A stretch of 64,000 nt of DNA from Spinellus fusiger (lineage: Eukaryota; Mucoromycota; Mucoromycetes; Mucorales; Phycomycetaceae). Under the pieces are notes generated by a model, which saw only the letters and a list, made by a program, of their open reading frames with translations, searched no databases and had not been told where the DNA came from. Location of the stretch: assembly GCA_025094145.1 (NCBI GenBank), contig JALLLS010000024.1, positions 310,001 to 374,000 of the forward strand, in the 5' to 3' direction. The position numbers and the translations under genes were made by a program. Below, one piece after another: positions 12,711 to 24,284 of the stretch (positions are counted from its first letter, which is position 1; each line of letters opens with the position of its first letter).

Positions 12711-15496
12711 ATTACATTTCAAATATATTTCTTTGATGTATAGAAATAAGATAAGAACAAGCAGAGTACAATTGAACTTGATAATGATGGTATAGCTTAA
12801 TTTAAAGTCAACTATGTATATTAGTTTTATTCTATTGATTGTAATCAGACCAAAGGTGCTACCCCTCTTTTTATTTATAAATGTTTAGATGTGCTTTCAT
12901 TTATCTTGAAATTCAAAAGAAAGACTTTTTAAGACTGACTGTAACAGTTTAAGAATATTAAGGAGAGGGTAACAGTTTGTAGGCTGCTTATACTAAGATG
13001 TGGTGAAAAATCCCAATTGTCTTCTCAACTCATTTTTAAGTGCTCTTAGTCTGTGTCAATAGGAGCATTTTCTAGATTTATTTCAAGGGTGTTGTTATTA
13101 TTTATTATTTATTATTTATTATTTATTATTAAAAAGGTTGTTGAGCTTTTTTTTTTTAGTTTGGTATAAGTATTCTTTGTGTTTCTTTTCTCTCAAAACA
13201 TTTCTCTCGATTCAACTGTTTGAATAAGTTTTACAGTATATTTTCTCGGGTATACTAGCGGTATTTACTGTTCGCCAATCATGGATAAAAGGCACAAATC
13301 CAATTCTGAATTCATTATGCTTATTAGCTTTTAATAAATATCCTGTATAGGTGGGTGCATGGGTGTCTGTGTGAGACAGGTGAGGTTAGAGAGACGATCG
13401 TTGTAGAGCATGCAAATCTCAATGTTCTTTTACAAAAGATAATATTTGATTGGCCTCTACAAAACTATACATTACATAAAAACAAGACTGTATAAATTAT
13501 ACTATAAACTCCTTTGACCCATTCGGCTGTCTATTTCCTAATATTTCGATTGATAATACTATAGATCTTTTCCTTGTATTTGAAAGAGTGTTTTATACAT
13601 ATATACATCACCAGTACTTGACTTGCAGAGTGTCATGATATAAGATTTACTTTTGTATAGTGTTTTCTGGTGAGTCATCCATTTTTTAGGTGCAGTTTGG
13701 ATATTCAAATGAAACTTGGCAGAAGAACTTATTAACACTGTACGACAGATGAAATATCCCTCTATGGCTAATCAAGAATAGCCAAGAAAAGTTAATTTGA
13801 TGAACTGATATTATCTATAGCATCATTGAAGGTGGTTTATTTAATACTATTTTATTCTTATTATATTTTAAAATATTATTATTATTATTATTACTATTAT
13901 TATTTGTAGATTTAGCTTGTAAGAATCATCCCACACCTAGTCCAACTGGGTTTCAATTAGGACTCTACAGTTGAAAAAGACAACTCAGTCTAATTCCATT
14001 TTTAGATAGTAAGATAGTATGAAAAGTAGAATCGCCTTTTATGGTGTTGCTTTTATAGATCTATAGTTTACAAAAATAGGAAATCTCATCCATACACTTG
14101 TTGATACGCATTCATCACTGACCGCTCATGTCTCTACTATAGCTAATGCTTTTATAATAGCCTAAAAAGGTACGTTTTCAAGAGTAGATGTTCTCTCATT
14201 ATAGTCTTGTGATTTATCCCAAAGAAATAGTCATCCACTCCCATATGATAATTCGTTTTTTAATAATAAAAAAACAGCCTCTCTATTCCTCTGTAGCTTA
14301 ATGTGACTAACCTGCATAGTGGAGAGATGATCTATACTTGTTAGATCCAAAGAGTGCTAGGACTGCTCTGAATTTGATAATGGAATGCCTACCCATAAAG
14401 CCCATTCCTGAATGGAGTCTATTATTGCTGATAGACTTCATATGTAAGAAGAAGATGGATTTCTATTAGGATTGTATCTGTCTAGTCTTAGATCTTTGTG
14501 AATATATTAATCTATCTAAAGACATTTGTTCCATCCTTTATCCCTCCATTGTGGACACTATCTGCCAGCCTATCTATTAAAATCCTAACTTTATATCCAA
14601 GAAAAATAAATAAAAAAAATAAAAAAAATAAAAAATAAAGTATATATTTTTGTTATAATCATTGGTACAGACATAAACATGCTAAGCATATTTACTTTAT
14701 ACTGCTGAACCACCCTTTGGTCTATCCACCACAAGAGTGTCTATCTGACAGTTTATGTGGGGTGACTCTCTTCTAGATGTTCTAGCTGCTGATACATGGA
14801 CAAAAACACGCCTACTAATCTTCTCTATAGAGTATTTTGGTGGACTATTTTCCTTATGAACAGTAGAGGCTGTGTCAATAATAGCAAGTACCTATGAAGC
14901 ATGGTATTCTGAGTTTTATAGGCATTGTACCTGAGCTCAAAAAAAAAGTTTCATTTCCAATAGTGACAATACAATTGTCTGAGCACTGCATTATTATTTT
15001 CTGCAATGTTTATCTATCCCTGTTGGCCCACCCATACTTATTGCTCAGGGTCTATCTAGGTCCAGGTCTATGGATTCTGCCTACACCAATGCCTAGAAGA
15101 AAGATCTATTCACATTTCTCCCTTTCTCTCTCTCTTTTCCTTTATGACTAGAGGGTCACCAAGGTCTATTCTCAACACAAAGTAGATTCCATCCACACTG
15201 TAATTCACACTTGTCATGACTTTCTTTTTCTTCTTCTTTCCTCTCGCACACATCCCACCAACATATCCCGTTTCCTTCTGCCATTTGTTGGTTGATTTCA
15301 TTCCGTTTTCTGGAAGAGCAAAATAAACACACACACACACACTATTTTGGAGTTCAAAACACTGTGGGAGAAAGAGTGTTTGCTTTCACTTCTAGACGTC
15401 ATGCCCGCCATAAAAGACTATAAAAATGCATGTTATGTACAGAAAATATAAAATATAAAAAAATAAAAAGGCATTGTTCTCCTCTTTCTTTTCCTT
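12711..15496. other. Intergenic, AT-rich, simple repeats
   Basis: I see no gene. It contains an ATTT/ATTATTT tandem tract at about 13088-13130, an ATT tract near 13868-13905, poly-A rich stretches near 14600-14640, and a CA run at about 15328-15342. The last few hundred bases are probably the 3' UTR and flank of the MADS-box gene. Confidence 0.5.
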
Positions 15497-17150
15497 TTAA
15501 GATTTCGTCTTTCTTGATTTTGCATTCAATTCCTCTTCTGTCTCATGGCCTCTCTTTTCAGAACTAGCAGCAAGAAAAGAAGAAAAAAGAAAAAGAAATA
15601 AAAAGCATACATGTGTTAGTTTCTCTCTTTTCTCTCTCTCTCTCTTTCTTGGAGGTAGCAAGAGAAAGATCCACTCTACACTCGGGACTTACCTCCTTAT
15701 CTTTAAAGGGGATGGCTTATAGTCGCGTGTTGTGGGTGGCCAATGAAAGGCACCTGTTGTGGGTGTGGCAGAGAAGTTGAGTGGACTAGGCAATTCACTC
15801 TGTTGGTAGAATTCGGGATAAAAGGTAGAGGGTGAGGGCAGATTCTGAGCAAACTGTGAGGGCAGAGCAGAAGGCGGTGCAGGTTCAGCAAATACGTGCG
15901 GTCTGATGGGTCTCTGCTCTGGCACTTCTTCATTCACAGCACTCGACGTGGATGAGATGGAAGAAATAGACAATTGGTGCTGGTGACCTGGTCGTTGTTG
16001 CTGTTGTTGTTGTGTGTGGGGTGACGAAGTACTACTGCGATCATCTGGGATTTGTACACGTAGTTTTGGTTTTTTGCCACTACTACTTGTTGACATGGTA
16101 GGACTGGGGGCATTGCTTGGACTCTGTTGAGCAGGAGAAGGTACTCCGTTGATTTCAGAAATTGGAATGTGTGCAGGATATGTAGGGCCTGAAGCGAGTG
16201 ACGATGGAGTGAGATGGGTGGGGTGAGAATGAGACATACTATGATAATTGCCTGTCTGTCGTTGTGCTTGTTGTTGGTGTTGTTGGTGTGCTTGTTGGTG
16301 TTGGTGTTGGTGTTGCTGTTGCTGTGCCATGGGAGGATACTGCATTGGCTGTGACATTGGTTGCGGCATGACTTGTTGTGCTCCCTGCATGGTGAGTCTT
16401 GATTACGATGGAATGACTTACATGGACCATGTACATTGGCTGCACTCCATACATTTCGTAATTCGGGTGGACTTGCATCTGAGGTCCTGTTGTGTGCACT
16501 GACGCAGGCATAGGATACCCACGCTGAGGCTGGGAGTAGTACACCATGTGTCCTGGTGGCTGTGGGTGTGCTATTCCCGAGGAGGGTGAGGAAGGAAGTG
16601 GGTGGCCTGCTTGAGTAGGCACTGTTGCATGAATCTTCTTTGACGGCTGCTTCAGCTCCTCCTCCTCCTCCTCCACACTCTGGCCATCATCATCGTCTTC
16701 TTGCTTCATAGCATCTTGTTCTGCAGCATGAATAAACTATATCCACAGACACAGAAGAAAACAGGCTTAGCATCTTATTTCTCTCCTCTCCTCTTCTATA
16801 GACAGTGACTTACATCCTGGTTGGATTTGCTCTCATGAGGTTCGTTATACTACAAAGGCCGTTAGCCAACCGCACACTACTACGACAAGCAAGTACCTCT
16901 GTGTATCGCATAAGAATCTTGTCAATCTCTGTACTTGCATACTGAACAAGTTTGCCATTGGTGTTGAAGATGATCAATGCCACCTCACAATCACAAAGGA
17001 CACTCAACTCGTATGCCTTTTTCATCAACCCGTGCTTTCTCTTCAGAAAGGTAACCTAACTGTGAGTCCTCTGCTGTCCTGTGGTGCGTGTTTTACCTGA
17101 CGATTTCTGTCATCCGTAATAGGCTGAATCTTGATCTTCTTACGACCCAT
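15497..17150 (-). CDS. MEF2-type MADS-box transcription factor
   Basis: Six exons (17097-17150, 16897-17055, 16814-16849, 16422-16736, 15693-16384, 15497-15563) give a 440-aa protein. The start [11 protein letters not shown] is the canonical MADS beginning. Residues 1-60 read ...[34 protein letters not shown], and the MEF2-specific extension continues through [22 protein letters not shown] (about 57-83). The rest is disordered: an acidic run, many Pro/Ser, and a Gln/His tract encoded around 16245-16330. Yeast relatives Rlm1/Smp1 act at the end of the cell-wall-integrity MAP-kinase pathway; that role is inferred. The MADS domain is split by two introns. The next gene upstream on the same strand is another transcription factor 2.2 kb away. 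Confidence 0.93.
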
Positions 17151-19396
17151 ACTTATCTACCTGCTGTCAGAGTCACTATCATTACCACAAACGTACATTG
17201 CCAAGGGAGCTCTCAAAGAAAAGAGACTCTGTATTTTGAGGGGCTTAGGAAAGAGACAAGGCAGTTTCTCGGCTGTGTTCCGTTGAGGGTTGCAAACTGT
17301 CTGCGTTCAAAGAACAAATAGAAGGAGTCAGAAGAGAAAGAAAGAGTGACTTGAAGGAATTTGAAAAGAAGGAAAAAGGAAAAAAGATAGAGCCGCCTTG
17401 AGATCCCGGAAAGTGACTCGAGAGGAGTTACGATTCTGCACTTCTGTTTGATTGGTCATCGGAGTGTCTTAAATTAAATCGGAAGAAGGTGTCTCTTCTA
17501 TGCTGACTGGGCCAGCGTTCTTTTTTTTTGCAAGTCTGCTTGTTATAGTCCTCTCCTTTTTAGAACCTCATGACTGTTGTGGGATGTGATTGGACATTAG
17601 TAGAGTGACTATTATTTATCAGATCCATTGGTCTCCTTTGGGGCTCACCCATTAAGAACAGTTGAGTTGAGTGATAAGTGCCCACCCACTCTCCTCTGTA
17701 CTGCCAATGTTGATGAGAATAGAAGTCTGTAGATATTTCCTTGTACAGTAGCGTTTGTTATGTGTTATGTGTTATGTGTTATGTGTTATGTGTTATGTGT
17801 TATGTGTTATTTGTTATGTGTTATGTGTTATCTATTATCTATTATCTATTATCTATTATCTATTATCTATTATCAATGATTATTCTCATCTGTTTGTTTT
17901 GGCATGGATTCAAAGGAGATCCCCTTAATAGCTATGATAAAGAGATCCACCACTCTATGTATTGATTTATCTCCCTGTTACTTTAGAAGGATAATCATTC
18001 ATCATACACGCATTGTCCACCTAAAAGAGGGCTATCAAATTACACTCTAAACACACACACACACACGAATATATAAAATAAAATAAAATAAATGTCTTAA
18101 TGTTTATCCTCCCATATTTCCCTTGTAAATTAGCATGGACACCATCAGTGGTTACACTTATTACAGGCTGTTGGCCATTCAACAATGGTGCTTGATGATT
18201 GGCATGTCATTTTAAATATAGACTCCAATAAGAGGGCCGATTGAATTGACTGCATCCTGAGCTATCCACGCTAAAAGGACAGTCCACCTCCCCCCCTCCT
18301 CCTCCCCCCCCACTACGACCTCCTTAGCAAAACAAAGATAGGCTACCTCTTATCCAATCATCCAAAGAAGAAGAAATACTATGACAACAGAAATAAATAA
18401 AACGGTTCCAGTGAAACAGCACTACCATAGCAACACATCAAAAGCATTGTTCTTTTGTAGTTGTCTTTAGTTTGATTGGTCTTTAAGCAGAATAAAAGTT
18501 TTTAGTCTCTATTTATTTGTCTTTTGTCACTCCGACGTACAAAGTGAGTGTCACCTTTTATTGTCATGGTAACTGTCACACGAGCAGCCTCACAGACCCT
18601 TGCGTGGTGGTGCCACATAGCAACAGTGGCAGGACAATAAGATGCTTGACACCACACGTGCAGTCCTACATTCCCATAGACACAAACAACCATGGAAACA
18701 TGTCAAGGAAAGCAATCAACAAGAGAAAAAGAGATGTGTTGTGTTCATTTCATCATTGAGCCATTCATCCATGCACACCCTCCAACACACACACACAAAC
18801 ACATACAACCATGAATCACTGTCTCTAAATAGAAAATAGTGTTTACTCTTATAAGTAAATATATAGATAGATATATATATAAGCTCACACAGAGCATGTA
18901 CGGGAAGAAATAAGAAAAGAGAGAGAACATAGACACAAGAAAATAAGGGCCGAATAAGAAAAGGATTAAGGACACACTAACTTACTACGTGAGTACAAAT
19001 AATAAGAAGAAAGAGAAATGAGACTACCTGTCCTATTGTCATTAAGGAAAAAGAAAAAAAAGACCACAACAGGAGTGTTGACTTAGTCCTAATAGAACAA
19101 GCAATAACAATAGTAATAGTAATAGTAATAGAAAGAAAGAAAATAATAATAAAAATAAAGGAAATCGATAGCAACAAGAGGCTTTGAAGGGAGGCGCGGG
19201 ACAAGACAAACAAGAAAATCAAAAAAGAAACATACTTACGGGCTTGGTAGGATCGAAAAGAAAAGAGAAGAGAGAGAGGGGGGGGGGTATTGGGAAATCA
19301 AAAGAAAAAGAAAAAGCGTGTGGGCAATAAGAAAAAAAAAAGAAAAAAAAAAAGGGCTTTTTTGTTTTCTTATGTCTTTTTTTTTTCTTTCTTTTT
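17151..19396. other. Intergenic between the two transcription-factor genes
   Basis: There is no supported gene. The 17151-17520 part is the probable promoter of the MADS gene. It contains a heptamer satellite (listed separately), a short CA tract at about 18053-18066, a C-rich patch at 18288-18312, homopurine and poly-A/poly-T runs at 19250-19400 and a short AT stretch near 18860-18880. Small ORFs here are low-complexity artefacts. Confidence 0.5.
17755..17873. repeat. Heptamer tandem repeat
   Basis: About nine copies of TGTTATG (one variant with TTTGTTATG) at 17757-17830 pass directly into about six copies of TCTATTA at 17831-17870. This is a compound minisatellite with two related 7-bp units. 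Confidence 0.9.
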
Positions 19397-20394
19397 TTAC
19401 ATGGCACCCAAAGGATACATTCTTTCAAGGGCTTGTTTTTGCAATACTGATTCTTGGAAACTAGACAAAGAAGTGAGCCAATGATCCTTCATCTTTCTTT
19501 ATGACTTACTTTCTCAACTGCTCATTCTCTTTTGCAAGTCGCTCAAGTTCAGTCAGTAGAGTAGATTGTGTGTTTTTAAGATATTGAAGGTGTTGTACGG
19601 CTAATACAATGCATGAGTGACTTGTGTGTTTCTAGTGTCCATAGACCATGGACGCCACTTACTTCTATGCAACAAGGCAGCCTTGCTCATCTTCTTGGTC
19701 AGGCAGCCTGGGAGGTACTGGCGAAGCTGATCAAACCCATCTTTGATCTGGGCACGACGCTTCTGCTCAGACTGAATGTGCACCTGGCGACGCACTTCAG
19801 CAGCATCCAGGTCGTCGTCTTGGTCAGAACAGGGGGTGTCTTCTTCCATTTTACTTTGTCGCTTTCTTTTTCTGCTTTGAGAAGTGCCATTCTCATAGGT
19901 TTCCTTTGAATATTGATGGAATTCAGGCAAGAAGGACTCTGGCAGTCTGTTGACTTGGGCAATCTTCTCATTCAAAATAGAAGACGAGGCAATAAGAGGT
20001 GAGAGAGTCAATACAGTAGAAGCAACAGGTGAGCCTGCAAACAGTGAGGGTGCACTTAGGGGAGGTGAGAGACGAGAGCACACGGATTCTGGGCTGGAGG
20101 GTTGCTGAGAGAGTGACGGATACATGTCAAAGGCAGCAGTTGTAGGTATTAATGACTGCTGTTGGTAGTGCTGAGGAATAGCCACGGGCATAGTGCTCAT
20201 AGGCATGGTCACGTCACTCACATAGCTGTAGCCTTTGTGGGAGGGGAGGGGAGGTGAGTGGGTGTCCGTGTGAGAGTCAAGGACACTTTACCTGTAGGAT
20301 ACAATGGATCGTCATAAGTCATCTTGGGTTCGTTGGTGTAGGCAGAGGACATGTAGTCGTCGAAGCCAAGTTCGGATTCAAGTGAGTTCATCAT
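19397..20394 (-). CDS. bHLH-leucine-zipper transcription factor (MLX/Ino4-like)
   Basis: Four exons (20292-20394, 19663-20232, 19510-19600, 19397-19460) encode 275 aa. The first 150 residues are Ser/Pro-rich and probably regulatory; a basic stretch (RKRKRQ) looks like a nuclear signal. The bHLH is at about residues 178-230: RRQVHIQSEQKRRAQIKDGF (basic region and helix 1), the loop with LPGCL, then KMSKAALLHRTVQHLQYLK (helix 2). A short zipper follows (LLTELERLAKENEQLR). An intron splits helix 2. The H-E-R pattern (HIQSEQKRR) predicts E-box binding, with Gln-Ser in the variable positions. The closest general resemblance is to MLX and Ino4-like factors. The target genes are unknown. Confidence 0.9.
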
Positions 20395-20409
20395 AGTGGT
20401 GATTTAAGG

Positions 20410-20425
20410 ATGTGTTTGTGTGTTT

Positions 20426-20476
<51 letters not shown>

Positions 20477-20543
20477 GGTGTGTATAATTGGAGTAGGAAG
20501 TGGAGTAGGAAGTGGAGTAGGAAGTGGAGTAGGAAGTGGTGTA
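20410..20543. repeat. TG dinucleotide tract followed by a 12-bp repeat
   Basis: A TGTGTTTG run passes into about 20 TG dinucleotides (roughly 20410-20475). After it come four copies of GGAGTAGGAAGT (20491-20540). It lies immediately upstream of the bHLH start codon at 20394, so it is in the 5' leader or core promoter. Confidence 0.9.
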
Positions 20544-22588
20544 GGAATTCAGAAAAGACAGTAGAGATAAAGAAAGATGAGAAATGTTAGGAGGATTTTG
20601 TCTGTAAGGAAAGGACTGAAGGGAGGGAAGGACGAGACAAAAGAAAAAAAAAAGGTGAAAGTGGGGAAGAGGATAAACAGAAGAAAAGAATAGGCAGGTG
20701 GACTATATACTACATTCAACAGGCATCAAGGTTGCACAACACAAATACATCGCCCCTTGTTTTCATTCAGCTTGTATTTTATTATGAGTTCCATTGAAAG
20801 TGATGAAGCAGGTCCTCTATATTTATCTCTCTTTTTTTTTTTTTTTCTTTCTATCCGCACGACAATGGCAGGATTTTCACAGTGCCATCTTCACCAGGAA
20901 AACAAACAGTAGATAGGACAGACGGGACATTAGCACCCAAAAGACCAGGAAAAGGGATCTTCTCTTCACACCCGTCATCCTTCTACACACCTTCCACCCT
21001 TGTCTACAGGATAGGAGTGAAAGACAGACCCCAAAGCACGTTAGTAGAGTGCTGGCTTCATCATCTGATGTAGAATCGTCCTCTGGTGTGCTAATGGCCC
21101 TTGCTCCACGACAGCTGTGCCCACAAGAAACCTCCTCTTCTGGGACGCCATCTTCTCTCTGCTGCAGGTGTGGAGTAGTCAGCCGTCCATGGGCCACTGA
21201 ACAGGACAGCATAGAGGGCTAGTTTCGTGGCGACTGGAGTCAGTAGGGCCTGTATTACAGTGTAACTCACTGACGGTGGAGGTACCAGTTCTGGGAGTGC
21301 CCAAGAGGCGTTTCTAGCTCAGCTTGGAACGTTGCGGGAAAAGAATCGATAGAGATTACACAAGATAAGCTATTTTCCTGGAGTGGAACAAGTGGCAGTG
21401 TCTATGGCAAGGTGTTATCGACAAAGGGGATTGGCAGCAACGGAAATTTGTACATCAAAATTGGGTCTAATTTAGAGGATGGAGTAGGGTTCCAAAGAGA
21501 GGGTGTGGTGGAGAATGGCTGGTTCATAAGTGCTGATGAAGCCACCGTCAAATGTAGGATTCATTGGTGATTCATTAGTGATTCATTGGTGATTCGCTGC
21601 TGTTCCTATTCGCTGCTGTTCCTATTCGCTACTGTTCCTATTCGCTGCTGTTGATTCCTTGTTATCAGATACTTGAAGATATGAATGGACAGTAGATAGC
21701 ATGTAAGATCCTTAGTGGATAAGCATGAGGTAGTATAGTGTGGTAATGGCTGCTAAGCACTGTTGTTGACTTGTGTTTATCACCACACCACAGTTATCTA
21801 TTAGTCATCACTACTAGTAAATGTTGATCCTTGTGAGCTACTATTTATTAATATTATTATCGATTGTTTATTATTAATATTATCGATTGTTTATTATTAA
21901 TATGAGCTACTCTTTATTATTAATATGAGCTACTATTTATTAGTATTATGAGCTACTATTTATTATTATCATGAGCTACTATTTATTATTACTATCCACT
22001 GTCTATTACTGTATCATTTACAGTTCACCTTAATTCATTCTTGAGTATTGATTGTTATCATCATGTATCTACTGTAGTTGGTTGTCGTCTTTGCTATTCC
22101 TTTTTGTTAGTGATTCTTTCTGTCCAACTCATTCACTATAAAAGATACTACTTATCCAGCCACTATCTATGACACTGAATCATAATATGGCATCATCTCC
22201 TTATACTCACTCATCCATCATACCAACATTCCTTACGCTAATCCGGCCTTGTTCATCTTCATCTTGACTGTTCATGCAATTTATTGTCATGACATTATTT
22301 CTTCCTATTCTTTCTATTCTTTCTACTCTTTCCCCCTTTTTTGAGTATTTTATTATTTCTTATTTTATTATTTCTTATTTTATTATTTATTTTTCATGTC
22401 TTATGTCTACCCCTGTATCCCCCGTAAAAACATAAAATAAAATAAATACAATATAATACAATAAAAACTAAGGAAATATGCACGTTTTATTTGTTCAAAG
22501 AGTGGGGTCTGTCTAAAAGGGTCTACATGTGTGTATCACTACAGGCAGAGAGCCAGACAGCAAGTCTATTCGAGAGCCTACAGAAGAA
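20544..22588. other. Intergenic with an unassigned ORF and short tandem repeats
   Basis: A 111-codon minus-strand ORF at 20877-21212 has an acidic patch (EDDSTSDDEAS) and no recognised domain. A TACTAAC sequence followed by a CTGTAG acceptor lies inside it on the same strand, so it may be part of a spliced transcript. Tandem GATTCATTGGT and ATTCGCTGCTGTTCCT units occur at 21560-21650, and TTATTAATATTATCGATTG-like units at 21845-21990. Nothing else is supported. Confidence 0.4.
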
Positions 22589-23024
22589 CTAGTGCACTTT
22601 TCTTTTGCAATCGGCTTTATTCCAGATACTAAACTGAGGAGAAAATGCATTGGTAGCATTTCCACTTTCTGTGCCAGGAACAAAGGAGAGCTGGTAACTT
22701 TTGCCTGATGGAAGTTCGTCCCAGACATGGAATTTGTACGTCTCCTTCCCAGAGAAAGAGACATTGGTAGCAACCACACCCATATCACTTGGCAAGAATC
22801 CAGCATTGTTGAAGAGACGAATCTCAGCCTTGTCTGCGAAACCATCAATGAGTTGAATATGAACCGTTGAGCCTTGTGATAAGAGTTAATAGACCGTATC
22901 TATGACTAAGATGCGAGTGCTAACCTGATACCCATCTAGTATAATAGTCTGGCTTTGTAAAGTGGGTAGCAGAGCAAAGACTTGCAAGCAGAAGGGCAAG
23001 ACCAGATACTTTGAGGAGGTACAT
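22589..23024 (-). CDS. Small secreted Kre9/Knh1-like (Ser/Thr-rich GPI-anchor-family) protein
   Basis: Exons 22925-23024 and 22589-22872 give 127 aa. The start MYLLKVSGLALLLASLCSAT is a clear signal peptide, cleaved near residue 20. The mature part has the Kre9/Knh1-type beta-sandwich pattern: YTRWVSGSTVHIQL, then IRLFNNAG, ATNVSFSGKETYKFHVWDEL, PSGKSYQLSFVPG and SPQFSIW. Two NxS/T sites (NVS and NAT) allow N-glycosylation. No C-terminal GPI-anchor signal is present and the tail is basic (CKRKVH), so it is probably released or cell-wall bound. Family members act in cell-wall beta-glucan assembly; for this short form the function is unknown. Confidence 0.75.
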
Positions 23025-23399
23025 GGACAAAGAGTGATAGGAGATGGAGATGGATTAGAAGAGGTGGAAAGTAGAACTACACATGTCAAAGCATGGGTCT
23101 ATTTATACTCATCTCTTATGGAATAGCATCTATGCCGTGTGTAGGTGGGCAAGTGATTGTAATGCCCATACGTCAAACAATGAAGCATGAACGCCTCTTT
23201 ATTTATCAAAACAATTCGTGTTAATACAAGAACGGTAAGAATCTCTTCTAAAAATAAGGTGGCCAAGCCTCTGTTTATTTTCTGATAGGTCCATAGGTGA
23301 GATGACAGTGATGCAGGCTTCTATACAATGGTTTACAAGAGTAGTTGTAGGTGTATGCTTGTATTTTATTTATGCTTTATGCCTGTATGTTGTTTTTTG

Positions 23400-23935
23400 T
23401 TTACACTTTATGCTTTATGCTTGTATGTTGTTTACACTTTATATACTTTATGCTTTATATACTTTATGCTTTATATACTTTATGCTTTATATACTTTATG
23501 CTTTACACTTGTATGTTGTTTACACTTTATATACTTTATGCTTTATATACTTTATGCTTTATATACTTTATGCTTTATATACTTTATGCTTTATATACTT
23601 TATGCTTTATATACTTTATGCTTTATATACTTTATGCTTTATATACTTTATGCTTTATATACTTTATGCTTTATATACTTTATGCTTTATATACTTTATG
23701 CTTTATATACTTTATGCTTTATATACTTTATGCTTTATATACTTTACTTTATGCTTTATATACTTTATGCTTTATATACTTTATGCTTTATATACTTTAT
23801 GCTTTATATACTTTATGCTTTATACTTTATGCTTTACACTTGTATGTTGTTTACACTTTATATACTCTACACTTTATATACTCTACACTTTATATACTCT
23901 ACACTTTATATACTCTACACTTGTATGTTATCTAT
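23400..23935. repeat. 16-bp satellite TTTATATACTTTATGC
   Basis: About two dozen nearly perfect tandem copies of the 16-mer occupy roughly 23433-23835. One 4-bp internal irregularity occurs near 23740. The left edge has TTTATGC/CTTGTATGTTGTTTACAC variants. The right edge carries four copies of a related 16-mer (TTTATATACTCTACAC) at 23855-23920. The array contains no stop in any plus-strand frame, which explains the long spurious ORFs here. Confidence 0.95.
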
Positions 23936-24284
23936 TCCTGTTTATTCTTAGTCAATAGTTTAGGCCTGTCATCGGCTATCTGTCCAAGCATGGATAAGGG
24001 AAAAAGAGGGAAATACTCTGTCAGAACATGCTTATAAAGCCCATACACATTGTATCTCCTTTTATCTTTCTTCACTCTAGGGCATTAGAGAAGGAAATAC
24101 CATTGGCCTTGTCCTGTGACTCTATGTAGGTAAATGGTTCCATGACACTGATGTGCATAAGTGCATATGCATTTTAATTCTCCAGACAAAAAGACAAAAA
24201 GATAATATTAAAAAAAAAAGAAAAAAAAGTTTTTTATAGATGGAAAAAAAGAAAAGACAAATAGGTCCTATCAAAACAGACAGC
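23936..24284. other. Intergenic, 3' flank of the Gid2 gene
   Basis: It contains A-rich tracts near 24205-24255 and no supported gene. It is probably 3' UTR and terminator DNA of the minus-strand Gid2 gene. Confidence 0.5.

Noticed and set aside
16248..16502. Cys/Trp-rich plus-strand ORF
   Set aside because: It is antisense to the polyglutamine/histidine tract of the MADS-box gene.
17755..17873. Tandem heptamers (and the 16-mer array at 23.4-23.9 kb) as CRISPR-like arrays
   Set aside because: Units are contiguous without spacers, and the genome is eukaryotic.
23302..24037. Three overlapping plus-strand ORFs of 207-228 codons
   Set aside because: They are translations of the 16-bp satellite in three frames; the composition is purely repeat-driven.
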